This document shows, piece by piece, positions 1 to 44,149 of a stretch of DNA of 64,000 nucleotides (its first letter is position 1; every line of letters starts with the position of its first letter). The notes beneath the pieces were generated by a model. The model searched no databases. It was not told the origin of the DNA and saw only the letters and a program-made list of their open reading frames with translations. The DNA lies in contig CAVNZM010000003.1 in assembly GCA_963693365.1 (NCBI GenBank), forward strand, positions 2,170,001 through 2,234,000, in the 5' to 3' direction. Made by a program: the position numbers and the translations under genes. The DNA comes from Amoebidium appalachense. Lineage: Eukaryota > Ichthyosporea.

Positions 1-10840
<10,840 letters not shown>

Positions 10841-11253
10841 CGCACCTGTCTATTTATGGCATGAAGGGGGCTTCAACGTTGTTAACGAAGCTGCCTTGTG
10901 TAACGGCTAAAGCCAATTTTTTGTAAGAAAGTGCATAGATATTTACATAACACAACCTCGTGTGGGTGAACCGACTGCCCCTGTTTTTATATTATTAACC
11001 TTTTTTTTTTGGTTGGGCCCAGGCTCAAGCTGCAATCATTGGTTATGAAATATTGTGAATGATGTAAGAATGGCCGAGAAAAAGTTCCATAAAAACAATG
11101 TGTGTACATATTTGTTTACTGGCGGACCTATTTCAGTAATACTGAGAGTAGATATAACAACTTTTGGTATGTATGACAGAGTCGATAAACCAGAGCTGCA
11201 AAGCATTGCGTAGGAAACATGTATGGGTAGGATGAGGAGGGAGGGAGAACGCG

Positions 11254-11287
<34 letters not shown>

Positions 11288-11587
11288 TGGTAAAAGCAAC
11301 AGGCCCACAAGTTACAACCGCATAATTTTTTCGAAGGAAGCCACTGATGATTTCAGTGATGACTGAAATAAACTAATCTGATTGGAGGGAAATCACATTG
11401 CATGCGAGCCAGTTGCATACTGTGGAGAATTGGATTTCACGAATCATCACATCTGAAAGATGACGGATGTGCCAGCACCTTTCAGCTCGAATTCCAGGAG
11501 CTGCAAGCTTGCTGTACCCCTTCCCCCCTCCCCTCCCCCCTCCTTCCTCCCTCCCCCCCCCCCCCCCCCCCCACCCCCTCGCCCCCC

Positions 11588-11649
<62 letters not shown>

Positions 11650-11730
11650 GATCTCTCTCTCTCTCCCCCTCCCCCCCCCTCCCCCCCCCCCCCCCCCCGC
11701 TTCCCCGCCCCACGTGGACCCCTTCACCTC

Positions 11731-11782
<52 letters not shown>

Positions 11783-13654
11783 TACGCACACACACACACA
11801 CACTAGCTCTCTCTCTGCGAGATACATACACTCACTGCCACAAGCACATGTGCAGAAACACGTACTCACACCGTCACACACGTGCACACGTGAAGATCCT
11901 AATGCAGAAGTCCGCCCACTCAAGATCTCCGCACCAGAAAACACCCACTCCATCGTCATCATGTACATGCACAAGTACCACACGCCAACCATACATCCTA
12001 ACACACGTGCAGCCGGTAGACATGATGGCAGTGACTGTGTGCACATGTTTCATACTCAACCCCCGCGCACCCCCCAATCATGGGGACTTGCAACATATCC
12101 AGGTAACTAACTCAGTGGTTATGATCATGATCATCTGAATTGCACAGCTTCGAAACCCCACAATGTCTCATATTCGTTTATACGGTATACTATGTGGCAC
12201 GCGTAGCACTGCTACGGCCAAGTGATGCACCATAGTATTGCCTAATCCCTGGCTTCCCTCCTTTCCCCCCTCCCTCGAGCCCGGGGAACTGCATGTGGGT
12301 TGCAAAGGGATATGTTAGACGTATGTTTGTGCCGAAAGGGATTCGGAGGCAGAGGGGAGAAAGGGGGGAAGGGGGGGAGGGGGGGGGGCAAGAGGGGGAG
12401 GGGGGAGGGGGGAGGGGGGAGGGGGGGGGAGTTGGGGGCAGGCATTGCTGGAAAGTGCAAACACTGCACATGTGGACGTGGATGAATATAGCCAAGAATG
12501 GTTATTAATCATAGCTTACCAATACATGGACATCACAACTTAAGTCAACAAGTGCAAATAAAACATTCTGTATGCTTGAACAGCAGCAGGCAGCAGTTCC
12601 AGCTGCTAAGCAGTTGTCTTGTCTTGTCTGGTGAAGAATAAATTGTTCACAGACCAGGTAGGGGGGAAAAAAAAAGTCGGGCCAAAGCTAAAAAAGGAAC
12701 CCCCCCCTTTCCCTAAAGCCCTTGCTTGGACAGGTCCGGAAGAGGGGCGGAAACTCTGCTTTAATTTACCATTGAATCTGCAAATCTCTTCCTATCTCTC
12801 TCTTTTCCCCCCCTTTTACTCTCCTTTTGTCCTCTGCCCCCTCCTCCCCTACCCCCCCTCCTCTTCCCGCACTCTTCCCCCTCCTTTTCCGCATTTCCCT
12901 CCTCCCTCCCCCTGCCTCCCTCTCAAATTCGCCCCGTCTACTGGCCCTCCTTTGCCCTCTTCTCGCTGCCCGCCTTGTTTGTCTATTCTTATTATTCGAA
13001 TTTGAGTGCTCGGCCTACGAGGAGGGTTTGTGTGTTCGGAGGGGAAAGAGAAAGTAGGAAGGGGGGGAGGGGGGGAGGCAGCGCGAGTATATAAAGACGG
13101 GACACGGCAGTGTCCTATCATCGGCTTCAAGATTATCTCTGCTGACCATCACCAGTAACGCACATACACTTGGGTAGGTAGTGTACGAATCACAACAGTT
13201 GAGACGAGGGCAAAATGCACCCCCTTGCCAGTCTTGGAGCTGGCACGGTGACTGATTTATTAAATTTAGGTCTGCAATACTAGCATCGTTATTATGTCTC
13301 AAAACTGAAAACGGTTTTTTATGAATTTATTACTACGGAGCAACACATTTTTGTATCTGGTGCACACAGTGTTAGGTGCGCATGCACGAATTTTCGTAGC
13401 TGAGCATATATATTTTCTTTCTGTGCGTCAACCGTTATGTGTGCCATATCTACAGTGCAATTTAGCATGAATACTGTGCGACGCAGATATTTTTGGTGGT
13501 TCCTTTCACATGCACATCACGTAACACATGCTTAGTTCAATAGTATGTACACAAATATGATGAAGACAAACATCACAGTAACATTCCATGGGGAAATAAA
13601 AATTATTTACGGTGCAAGGAGACCCAAAAAACACCATGATGCTTTTCATGATCA

Positions 13655-13696
<42 letters not shown>

Positions 13697-13801
13697 AGGC
13701 GGCGCGGAACAAAAAAAAAAAAAAAAAAAAGACAGGGAGGGAAAGCACTAGCCACACATATTCAACCAACCAATCGTTTGCAAGGCAACCCCTCTGTCAA
13801 G

Positions 13802-13841
<40 letters not shown>

Positions 13842-13963
13842 CCTCACCTTCCCCCCCCCCCTTTGCCCTACTCTTCACTTGCCGCTGGCCAAAAAAAAAA
13901 AAAAAAAAAAAAGAAGAGAGTAAGAGAAAAAGATTGAATCACAAAAACCAAGCCCCCCCCCCC

Positions 13964-13994
<31 letters not shown>

Positions 13995-14083
13995 CTCCCT
14001 CCCCCCTCCCCCACCCCCCCCATCCCCGCCTCCCCCCCCCTTCCCCCCTCTCCACACACACACACACACGCACACACAAACAC
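10841..14083. other. Intergenic, repeat-rich, no gene recognised
   Basis: Contains a G run near 11256-11285, (CT)n at 11590-11665, (CA)n at 11750-11803, and mixed C and A runs near 13660-13910. A TATATAAAG motif sits near 13087. No exon set with agreeing phases was found. Confidence 0.5.
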
Positions 14084-14445
14084 CCGTCCTCCTCGGAGCC
14101 CATCCCCTTCACCCTCCTCACCAACCGCTCTATGAACCCTAACCGCGGTTCCCAAGATTGTGCGAGTTGCCTGGGCCACTTTTGGGTTGTAGTGTACTTT
14201 GTGGTGAGCAATCTAACTCACACGATAGAGTAATTGTTTCCTTTGCCTTTATTCACCGAGCTCCTGCGAGATCACAAACCCACATCAACAGATGGGGTAA
14301 GATTTGAGCGGCCCAATAGTGTGCCATGGTGTGGACCAATTACAGGTGGCTCAGTCGAGGTGATACTATCCAGGCTCCATAGGGAAAAGTGATGTTCAGC
14401 AATGTTACCATCAAAGTCCGAATATTCTAAGCATATGCCCGTGTT
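14084..14445 (-). CDS. Possible exon pair of an unrecognised minus-strand gene
   Basis: Candidate exons 14445-14280 and 14196-14084 have GT-AG borders and matching phase. The first reads ICLEYSDFDGNIAEHHFSLW and onward. The second contains VAQATRTILGTAVRVHRAVG. Amino-acid composition is unlike the surrounding repeats. No family is recognised and no start or stop exon was found. The phase agreement could be chance. Confidence 0.25.
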
Positions 14446-15022
14446 CTGGTGATACCGTACCAAACGCCAATAAACTACAAACGCGCCACGGAATAAAGTA
14501 CGTCAACACTCACTAGCATCCACGACATGGAAACTTCAAGAAAAGAAAACGCCATAATTCGTTATACGAGACCATTTGCATGTGCACAATTGCGTTAAAA
14601 ATGCTTCTTGAAAGATTCTAGAAAGAAACATATAAAACCATTGAACAAAAGTCGTCCCTCACAGTGGTGTGGCTCGACGTGCAATGAAATCCATCGAACA
14701 GGGATATTATTGATTTTCTTTTTTTCGGGGGGGGGGGGGAGGGGGAGAGAGGGGGATAGGAAGAGAGGGAGAGGAAGAGAGGCGGAGAAAGAGATAGAGA
14801 AGAGAGAGCGGAAGGAAGAGAGGGGGGGGTAAGGAAGCGAGAGAGAGAGAAAGAGAGAGTGAGAGAGAGGGCAGAAGGGGAGAGGGAGGGAGGGTCCCGG
14901 AGGAAGGGAGGGAGGAAGATGGGAGGGAGGGAGGGAGAGAGTGAGGGAAGCGGGGGGAGGGAGGCAGAGAGGGAGAGTGTGTGTATATGCGCGTGTGGGA
15001 AAAGGCATGAAAGGGTGGGGAA

Positions 15023-15058
<36 letters not shown>

Positions 15059-15705
15059 GGAGGAAGGGTGGGAGAGAGGGAGGGATGAAAGGAATAGAGA
15101 TGGGAAATGGAGCGAGGGAATGAGAGAGGACCGAAAGTAGGCGGACGGCCTAGGGTGGGAGTGGGGGTGGTGCGGGGCGGAGGGAGGGAGGGAGGGGGGA
15201 GGGGGAGGGGAGGCAGGGTTGTTTCAGTCTTTCAGATAACGTTCGGCACAAAACTATATAATGCCTTAGAGTAAGCACGAGCTCCATCCCGGGCCCCACC
15301 CACCCAAGAGTGTGTGGATGCATGTGCAGGCAGGGGTAGCATACATAACATTCATCCCCTCCGCCTTCCCCCCCCCCCCCCCCCTCCCCCTCCCCCCGCC
15401 CCTTCTGCTGCAACATTTATACATACCCTACGGTGCAACTTAAAATGTGGCCGCGTCGCGAGGTGTCTGCAACTTCGGGTCTCTCCCCACCAGTCAAAAC
15501 GAATAATGTTTGTATCACATTAAGCAGAAATTCTGTGAGCTGTTTTCGGTATGATTGACGACAGCTTCGACGGATCCAAAACCATTGTGAATATAATTTC
15601 AAGCACATACACACAGTTTACAGACAGACATACACACAACGTTCACAAACACACACACGTGCCCGCGCACTTACACACGCACACACACATCTACACGCAC
15701 ACGCA

Positions 15706-15747
<42 letters not shown>

Positions 15748-16463
15748 CACATACACATCCGCACAAGCATTTCAACAGAATATGTGCACATTTGACGCAT
15801 CGACACAGCACACATGTACTCCCGACAGTATACACCTCTTCAACTCAGAAGCACTAGAAAGAACTGTTCTAAAAATGCCCTACCTACCCAGGCACCCACA
15901 CTACACAAACACAACCAGATGCACACCCATAGCCACGTTTGCCCAAGACGACCTTTCGCTAGTTACAACATGCATGAAATCCTATGGAATGGGTGGTGCA
16001 AAAGTTCAACCATATAGCAGGCAGAAAGTTTCATCAACATATATATTTCTTAGTTACAAGGAGCTCTTTATCATGTACAATACTGCCGGCTACTATTTAC
16101 ATCTAGCGCTTCAATAAGCACAGGCACCGTACAGAGAATCTGAAGACTACTCATCCCGGTCCCCGGAGCCTATTACTGGCCTGTACAAACCTATTTACAT
16201 ATTATTTATAAAGGCGGGAAACAACCTATAATGATACAAAAAGACTACTTACACTTCCATACCGATATGTACATTGCCAAATATATCATGATCACCTTGT
16301 GGCTGGTCATCTTTTGGCTGGTAAGAACGAGGAGTGCTTTTTGATTGAAAATACAGCATGAAAATTAGTATGTTCATATGAGCATGCAGCAAACTCCTGT
16401 TCCGTCCACTCCATCTCGCTACCTTAACCAAGGGAATTGGGTGGTCTGAAAAAACACTGGATT
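14446..16463. other. Intergenic, purine-rich tracts, no gene recognised
   Basis: Includes GA/GGGA-rich sequence at 14730-15220 with a G run of about 37 near 15025, a (CA)n tract at 15615-15760 and unique sequence at 15760-16460. Open frames here lack recognisable domains. Confidence 0.5.
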
Positions 16464-16859
16464 TTACGTGCTCTCAACATCCACCTGGCGCTCATACTTC
16501 CTCTTAGTGTCGTTGTATTTCATCTCCTTCTCGCTAAGGGGGCTCAGGTTGGTGAGGATGACGGGGGCACGGAAGCTCTCACGTGCGTTGCGGAAAATCT
16601 TTGCCTTGACACTGCGGCGTGCACGCTTGGCCAGGTATGTGTTTAGGCTGACACCAGAGGCAATGGCAGTCATGATGCTGCCGAGAATCATGACGTAGTA
16701 CGTCCAGCCAAGGGTCATCCCTGAAGAGAAATAGGTGTGAGGTGTGCAGCAGTAAGAATCAGAAAGTTGATTGCCAAAGTATAAATACTCAGAAAACGGG
16801 GCATCTGGGGAGAGTGGTTGCGGAGGGGGGGGATAAGGGGGGGGGGGGGGGGGGGGGGG

Positions 16860-16893
<34 letters not shown>

Positions 16894-18367
16894 GGGAGGG
16901 ACATATTCCCACCAGGCTTTCTCACTTTCTGCTTTGGGCCCACTTTGAGGGAGGGGATATGGTGGCTATACGAATGTTTCCAGTGCGGTGTGCACACAGT
17001 GATTTCAGCAGACATGCGGCACGTACCTTCAGGCACAGCCCAACCATGGGAGGCCGGGAACAGGAAGAGGGTAGATGTCTGCAGGCCAAACACAATGAAG
17101 AGAAGACCGGCCACCCAGGCATCAATGGTCTTGGACGTGCAGCAGAAGCATAGGGAGAGGGAAGTGGCAAATGCTAGAAGGCCCGAAAAGAGAAGAATCC
17201 AGAACATGGCCACCTCGTAGCCGTTTTGTAGGTGGCTGTAGGCAAGGTTGCAGTAACGGGGGGTGGTGAAGTGGAGCAAAGGCGCAACCTCTGCATGAAT
17301 GAAAAATGGGTGAAGGGGGAAAGGGTGAGTGGTGATTGGGGTTGCATGGCTGTTGCTTGCATAGCCCAGTGTGTGTTGTAAAGCATTGAGATTCGTGACA
17401 TACATAGGCATGTGTGTACGCATGGCAGTACCATGCGCCACAATCATACTGCATCGTCTACATGTACACCTGTGCCCGAGAGCTTATTTATGCACTAGCA
17501 CGCAGAAATTATGTAGACGAAACGAATCAACCATATGCCATCATGATTTGAACTTTGAGAAGGTACAACTGAGGGTGGCTAGGAACTCAAATGATATAAT
17601 AATGTTATAGAGTTCTGCTACACAGTCTATACACGCCGTCGGGCGTAATCTAGTGAGAAACATAGAATTCAAAACATTAACCTCCCTTCCTCACTTCCCG
17701 CCTCCTCCCTTCCCACTTTCCCCCTCTTCCTCCTCCTCCCTCCTCGTCGCCCATCTTTCAGGGCGGCATAAGCCGCTTGGGTGGCACACGTTATAAAATG
17801 ACACGCACAGCAAGAATATCCATGCTCATGCGGGTGTGCATTTGCTTGTGTATGGCGTCAGCCCCAATATTATCCACAACCCGCACCAACACACATTAGT
17901 AACCATCTTGAATGCACACACGCACAACATGCAGTTTCACCCGCAGGCCTTCTTCACAACTATACCAGGGCATCTATTTGTATCTAAAACTTATGAAGCT
18001 GGAAAGGGATATGGCTATACATTGATCCTGCTTCCTCGGTACCCAGCCAACATTCGTACCCGTTTTCTACAATGAGCATTGCACGTTGACTCAACAGAAC
18101 CGCTAACTAACTTGGCTTTCAGGACAGCAGCACATATTATCGAACAGTAACACATGTACATGTGCAGAGCAAACAGCCACACGTAAAATGTTTCCTCGCG
18201 ATTTACAGACTCTTACCTGGTGCAACAGACTCGACGCCATCATGGCAGCCAGAGGCAATACCCAAGTACTTGCCACTACCCACATACCACTCCGTGGTGG
18301 CCAGGCCGAGGAAAGATATGATCATGGTGAACAGCGTTAGCAGCCATGTTGCTAGTTCGGAAAACAT
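16464..18367 (-). CDS. Claudin/SUR7-like tetraspan membrane protein, 223 aa
   Basis: Exons 18367-18217, 17290-17027 and 16720-16464 join in frame from ATG to TAA, giving 224 codons. Four hydrophobic segments are visible: N-terminal (LLTLFTMIISFLGLA), two in exon 2 (MFWILLFSGLLAFATSLSL; VAGLLFIVFGLQTSTLFLF) and one in exon 3 (YYVMILGSIMTAIASGV). The first loop starts with TTEWYVG and carries two cysteines (SGCHDG; PRYCNL), as in the PMP22/claudin/SUR7 superfamily, though the exact W-GLW-C-C signature is absent. The tail is basic (KRARRSVKAKIFRNARESF). A plasma-membrane organising or junction-like role is inferred from topology only. The gene is transcribed divergently from the S1 protease gene at 19349. 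Confidence 0.82.
16830..16900. repeat. G-run cluster in tetraspan intron
   Basis: Two long G runs separated by a single A on the plus strand, that is, C runs on the coding strand, within intron 16721-17026. Confidence 0.85.
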
Positions 18368-19348
18368 CTTGCCTGCGTTTTATCGTCTTCACGCGCCTAA
18401 GTGCAACCTACTTTTCTCCTTTCTCTTCTTTCCCCCGCTAGATAACTAGGCGTGCTGTTTGTTGTGACCGGGTATAGCAGCTGGCGTCAAACGAGGCGCA
18501 AGGCACGCTCACCGGATAAACTTCGCCATCTGGTGCGCAAGAACCCACTTTGATTGGTGGAACTAAACTAAAGCAGTTTTGATTCGCTGAAATTTAGGTA
18601 ATCCAATCATATTTGTAAATCTATTCTTATCGTATGACGTAATGGTGCGTGAAAAGCCAATTAGATGAAACCTGGAAAGCCATCAAAATTTCGAGGAAAC
18701 CGCGCGTGTACTGCAAAAAAAAACAAAAAAAACCCCCAAGATTCGGTAAAGCGCATTATAATTAGTTACCATCAACGCTACAAGGACCTAGAAGGTCGAC
18801 AGCGAAAAAAAAATCGCGCCTTTGGACTTTTGAGTGAGAGGCCATACGTACCGCTCTACATAGTTGACAATCCTTCGGTGATTTTTATTGGCTAAGTTAG
18901 CATCATATCAGTTAGCCTATTATGGCTAACTTACTTTATCAGCAACCAATCGCATGCACCAGGCCCCGACCGGGCCGGGTCCAGGCTTGAACACTGAGGG
19001 GCACGCAGGCACGCAGTCACGAACACACCAACACTCAAAACTTTGTACGAAGGAAGGACGGAACGCGCGCGCACGGGTATCGTGTGAGCAGCGCCGTATG
19101 AATGGCTTCAGTGCACGCACGAATGAAGAAAAGTCCTCTTAGACGAAAGGTATTCAGCTTGTTGCACACATACAGCACCTGTACAATCCCACACAAGTTC
19201 ACACGCTTGAGGCGTTTGAAACAGGGCACATAAACCACAGTGAAAATCGCTTCTTGATCGCTTCCCATTACTCTTTCATGTATGCAACGCAATATCCCCT
19301 AATTGTTAAAGTAAGTTCGCCGTAAGCTTTTTCTGAACGTTCAAGAAA
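18368..19348. promoter_or_regulatory. Divergent promoter region with five CCAAT-type motifs
   Basis: 981 bp between the start codons of the tetraspan gene (-) and the S1 protease gene (+). CCAAT or its complement occurs at 18553-18557, 18603-18607, 18657-18661, 18887-18891 and 18946-18950. A perfect inverted repeat GTTAGCC-TATTAT-GGCTAAC lies at 18911-18930. The region is unusually free of microsatellites. Transcription starts cannot be placed from sequence. Confidence 0.45.
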
Positions 19349-29646
<10,298 letters not shown>

Positions 29647-30907
29647 ACACTTGATCATACATCCTCCCTACAAGCATGAACAGACAGCACACGACGAAGG
29701 ACACATGCACATGCGTACATAAATGGATCATTCCATGGCGCACACACATGTATGCACACGTACGCGCAAACACACGCACGGAAAAACCTACACCGTATGT
29801 GCGCTTGAGTGGTACACACGAGAGACAGGCATGCATGAACCGTGCGGGGTCACTCAAGCAATGACGGAAAACAAATCTAAAGGATCTGCAAGAAGACAGT
29901 CATCCGAATGGAATGCCCCGTTTTTTGTTTTCTTTCTTTCTTTCTTTCTTTCTTTTTTTTTTTTTCTTTCTTTTTTTTTAAAGTTTTGTGCGTACAGTGT
30001 GGACATATGTACATGTTCACGGAGTGTTGGTCATTTCCCCCTTCTGTGGATATCAAATATTCGGATGTCGCCACTCCGTAGATGTTTACTTTGTGTATGG
30101 TGCTGGGCGATAGCAACAATACTTTATAAACTGTGAAGTCCTCTGCACACACACGCAATGTGTAGTTATTTCGTATTGGATTTGGCATTTTCCTCCCTGT
30201 CCACATGTGCACACCCTGATGATGAAATTCAGCGGAAACGATGCATGAACATGAGATTTTTTTTTATTTAGTGGTGTTTATATAAAATCAATACCAAATA
30301 TCGAGATTTTTATTTGTTTAGTGGTGTTACTATAAAAGCAATACCAAATATCTAAGGTGGGGTAGTACACGGCCCTCTGGGGTTGGTAGAGCTAGCCTGT
30401 ACCTGTTAATTTTTGATACAGTTACAAGAATGTGTAAGGGTGTACATGTTCAAATTTATATCTGACATTTGGTACGAATTTCTGTATATATACATCCGCA
30501 GTTGTGATTCGTAGGCTGGCGACTGGTCGCTCAAAAGAGTACTACGTGTCAACGTAGGGACTCTTTGATGCAAGAAATACAAACAAGCAACTTTTTTTTT
30601 TTTTTTTTTTTTTTTGTTTTGTTTCGTACATACACACCAGTACTGCGCGGCAGGCCACACTGGGTGTATGAAACAGAAAAAAAGGTGTATGCGTATGCGT
30701 ATGCACACTTGAAAAAGAAAACAACATTATAAATTTCAGGAATGATATACATAGGTTACACCGTAATAACTCCATTAGGAACTTCTCTACTTGCACTTTA
30801 TCAACTTCCATCGGACCATTGTAGTGTTTGGTTATCTATAAACCATAAAAAAGAAACCGGGTAGTGGCTCACGGTGAGTCAGAAGGTGATGTGCTCTTTC
30901 TAACTTC

Positions 30908-30991
<84 letters not shown>

Positions 30992-31026
30992 GTGTGTGTC
31001 TGTGTTTGTGTGTGTTCGCGCAATGT

Positions 31027-31067
<41 letters not shown>

Positions 31068-31508
31068 GTGTGTGCGTGTGCACAGTGTGTGCTTTTTCTT
31101 CTTTTTGGTGCGTGCACGTGTGGGTGTGTTCTGGGGAGGAAGGGGGAGGGCGGGGGAGTGGCCATAGATCATAGGGATGCGGTTGTTGGCCACGTACCAT
31201 GCACACACGTGCACATGACTATATTTACCGTCAGACTTAGCGGTGGTGACGAGAGGATAACAAAAATTTCAAGATTAAATTTATGATTTTATTTCAGCTT
31301 GCTACTGATAATATTTCAACACACGCTCTAGAATTACAATTTTTAAAAAGGGCTGAACCGCTAATTATCTAGCTTAGTTTGGAGAAACACCTGCGAAATA
31401 CAACCAATCATCAGGGTTAATGGGTCAAAACTGACACTGACTACGGGAAGGTACCCATGTCAATATTAGGCTCACATATCTTACTTATATTCTCGCATTG
31501 TTTACTTC

Positions 31509-31585
<77 letters not shown>

Positions 31586-32104
31586 TGCGTGTGTGTGTGT
31601 GTGTGCGTGTGTGCGTGTGTGCGTATGTGTGCACGTTTGGCAGGTGTGGATGCGAGTGTGGGCTTGCAAACATGCATGTAATATGACATAAGATTTCTCC
31701 CTTCTACTGCATGCTCTGTAATACATATTTTACACACGTAACAACTTGTTTGCTCCTCACAAACCCTAACATGAAACCTGTAAGCACATCGAAAAAAAAC
31801 GAGAGGAGGCACTAATAGGAGAAGTTGAGGGAGGGCTAAAAAAGACAGGAAGGAAGATGGGGAAAAGGGGGGGGAAAAAAGGAAAAGAAAAGAAAAGAAA
31901 AGGAAAGGAAAGGGAAAAAAAGAAAGAAAGAAAGAAAAGAAAAAACAGGGGAAAGGACAGACAGGAAACAACGAACAACAAAAAGCTAGAAAGGGAAAAG
32001 GTGTGCAACAACACACAGGCCACAGAAGGTTCGAGAACTAGCTAATATAAAGTGCTCGTAACTAACCACACGACCTTTTATCAGAACACACCAACAAATC
32101 CATC
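29647..32104. other. Convergent intergenic spacer, no gene recognised
   Basis: Lies between the 3' ends of the S1 protease (+) and M11 peptidase (-) genes. Contains a CTTT/T tract near 29930-29980, (GT)n at 30909-30984, 31025-31063 and 31510-31615, and a GGAAA/GAAAG purine tract at 31855-31945. Confidence 0.5.
30251..30352 (+). repeat. Two tandem copies of a ~52-bp unit
   Basis: Both copies contain TTTAGTGGTGTT, then ATAAAA(T/G)CAATACCAAATATC. They sit in the convergent spacer. Confidence 0.85.
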
Positions 32105-40811
<8,707 letters not shown>

Positions 40812-41446
40812 AACGCCTACCCATGCCTGGGTGGGGGCACAAAGGGTTGTCTAATAGGTACCTAGTTTGTAGTGTGTACACGTAGAAATGCTTACCATTA
40901 ATGTGCTTGCATGTGCAAGGGTTTGCTAGGGTGGGCAAAGATAGGGACAACACGAGCACAGCTTGTGTGCGTGCCTGTGTGCGGGTGTGTGCAATTGTGG
41001 GTGTGTTTGTGCGGATGTAAATTTGCTCGGCAGTGTAGAGGAAACTGTGTCAACTCAGAGCCTGGTCTGAGGTAGACAGCCTGCTGAGGGCACCAAAAGT
41101 AGCCTACCACAACCGTTAGTAACTGGTGCCGTTGTGTTGGAGGGACATAACACGTCAGCTCTTTCTATGTTGAAGAAACCTTCTTACGAACCCGTGGACA
41201 CAAGTAGCTTTATATATGATGGTTACCCTGCCTATTGTTGTTATAACTCGGTGCTTCGAAGAAAAAGTGTGGATGGTGGGGAATCCGGGAATCCCTCTTT
41301 GGGGAGGACCCGACGTCGACAAGTGCGGCACGAGTCTCAGTGGCACACATTCGAACCATCATGATCCGTACATAAGATCGCTACCTTTCGCAGCAGACGT
41401 GAGGCTCGACGTCGGCTTCCGACGCGATATATATATATATATATAT

Positions 41447-41492
<46 letters not shown>

Positions 41493-42747
41493 TATAGTTC
41501 TTTGGCTCAAGGCATCCTTTGAGACCAATAAGAGAACGTGTGGTTTGATGACGACAAGCGCTAATTAGCTGGACCTTGCCTCAAGTGCATCTAGATCTTG
41601 TTCCTGGACAAATGCTGTTTGCCAAAAATGTGCGAGAAGGCTCTTTCATTGGGTCTTGAACAAAACAACATTCCCCCTGTATCAATTATCAAGGGTTTGA
41701 AAGCAATGTATGTAGGCATGCGCAACGCAAGCAGTGAGCACTCAATCTGGAACTAAATGAAATGCAATCTAATATTAGTTGTCCACGACGTTGCTACAAC
41801 CGGCCACATGTGTATCAATGTAATAAAATAAAAGAATTATCCATGTAAGGTGGTTTTTTTTGTAGGATTTTTTGATGTGATTGGTTAGGTCGCGTAACCG
41901 TTACCTGCTTCACATCAACCATTATGATTTCGAAGTCTGAGTGAGACTCAGAGTCTATGCATCTACATGTGCCAGCCGGTCAGGCACTGCGGCAATTTTG
42001 CATATTATGTAGCCGGGTACCTTCTGACCTGTAGCGGCATAAAAGGCTACAGCATGACATTTCTGTGAAATTGTGCCAATAAATTCCCGTGAGTATTTGT
42101 GACCACTGGTCCTGGAATAAACGTGCTCTCTCATGACAGCGTGCGGCAGGCGGCCTCTGTACGACAGTACGACTACGAGTTGAAAATATTAAAGAGCGAA
42201 TTCCAGTCTGATACACACCAATCCAAACACAGAACATTTATTGTATCGAAAAAGGACCAATGGATCAGCCCAAATTGTCTTCTCCCTAGATCGAGAAAAG
42301 ACGACAAACCAGTACTGAGCAATAAACCCATGGTGTATCATCGCCTTCATCGGGTAGCCGCCCAACACTGCACTTTTTCTGGCGGCATCATCCATGGCCA
42401 CGTGCATCTGCTACATACTCAAATCAAACTCCGTTCGACTATATAAAATATTTAAGGTGCAATAAAAAGGTCTGGTCGCATTAGCCAAGATGCAATAATA
42501 AACCCCCAACATGAGCACAAAACCAAAAAAACTTCGTGATTCAGAACGGGCAAATATTTCAAATTTTGATCATGACCCGAGTTCTCGACTGGCGGCGTTC
42601 CATGTGCCCACGTGCACGTGTGACGAGTCGTACAGCAAACACATGTGTGGCAGTGCACGTGTCACAGCGTCCGTATAGTGCCACGTGTGCTTTTGCATTG
42701 TGCGTACACTAATATATAATCTTAGACCCCTTCCCAGAAAACCCCCC

Positions 42748-42783
<36 letters not shown>

Positions 42784-43188
42784 CCCCCCCCCCCCCCCCC
42801 CCCCCCAAAAAGGCTCGCCATTCGGCTTCGCCGGGGGTTTACACTTGTGTGGCACTGTCGGGGGCCCAGCCACACTCGACGGCCTACTGCGTTTTTCAGC
42901 GCAGCCAATCAAATGCAGCTAGTGAGATATGTACATTCTAGGCAACAATTAGCGCCATCGTAGTATACGACACCCCTATTACATATTATGGCCAATTGCA
43001 AGCAGAGGCTAGCATCGGTAGCTCCGGAAGAAAGTTAAGACATCGTATCACAATATCATACTGTGCAGCATTAATAAGGTGATAAGTGTGTAAACCCTAT
43101 ACCTTGAACTGACGAATTGGAATTTGTGGCCATAAATGGCCATAACAAATTTTGTCTTAGCGTATGGGTGGGTGGATGGGTGTTGGGG

Positions 43189-43226
<38 letters not shown>

Positions 43227-43361
43227 GAGAGAGAGAGAGAAAGAAAGAGAGAGGGGGGGGGGGGGGGGGGACTCACCACCCTTCCGCAAGCTTGTGGAGG
43301 GCTGGGAGAGGGTGTGTGTGTGTGTGTGTGTGTGGTGTGTCTGTGTTTTTTTTTTTTTTTT

Positions 43362-43392
<31 letters not shown>

Positions 43393-43588
43393 GGGGGAGG
43401 AGGAGGGTAAGTAAGGAGACTCAGATGATCACCATCCGAGCCCAGGGTGGCCCAACTTCAATCATTATGCCCGACTGACTGAGAATGATTCATCATGATA
43501 TTTGACATAACTTAAAACTGTACTTATGATAACATGATGATGCCAAGTGCCATAATCATGGTATCTGAAATAATCAACCTCACAGTTT

Positions 43589-43633
43589 CAGTCTGACCTT
43601 CTTGCACTAAATTAGCTAGTAGCCCTCCTGCTC

Positions 43634-43671
<38 letters not shown>

Positions 43672-43740
43672 CCCCGCTCGTCAGTCTGACCTTCTTGCAC
43701 TAAATTAGCTAGTAGGCCTCCTGCTCCGAGTCCCCCCCCT
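43589..43740 (+). repeat. Tandem 93-bp duplication containing a C run
   Basis: CAGTCTGACCTTCTTGCACT starts at 43589 and 43682. The first copy includes a poly-C run of about 32, absent or short in the second. Confidence 0.9.
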
Positions 43741-44035
43741 TCCCCCCGGCCGCCTGCCACGGCTTATTATTCCCGACACGACCTCTCAGCCCCCTTTTCG
43801 ACTGCAACTTCCGAGTACAAATCTTTTTAAAGTTGGCCTGGATGGTGCATTCGAGAGATGATCATCATAGCTTACTGGAACCACCACTAAATCACGTTGG
43901 AAAGTAAACACTCTCGGCAAGCCGGCACCAGCAGTTTCATACGCAGGCACACACATGAGCATACATAGTCACGCACACACTCATACACTCACACATCAGA
44001 CACACGCTCACGTACCCATGCTGCAGGCGAGCACG

Positions 44036-44149
<114 letters not shown>

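Noticed and set aside
13085-13120. TATATAAAG as a core promoter
   Set aside because: No coding exon could be placed downstream, and a single TATA-like word is expected by chance.
41429-41492. (AT)n palindrome as a replication origin or cruciform element
   Set aside because: It is a simple dinucleotide repeat with nothing else around it to support a function.
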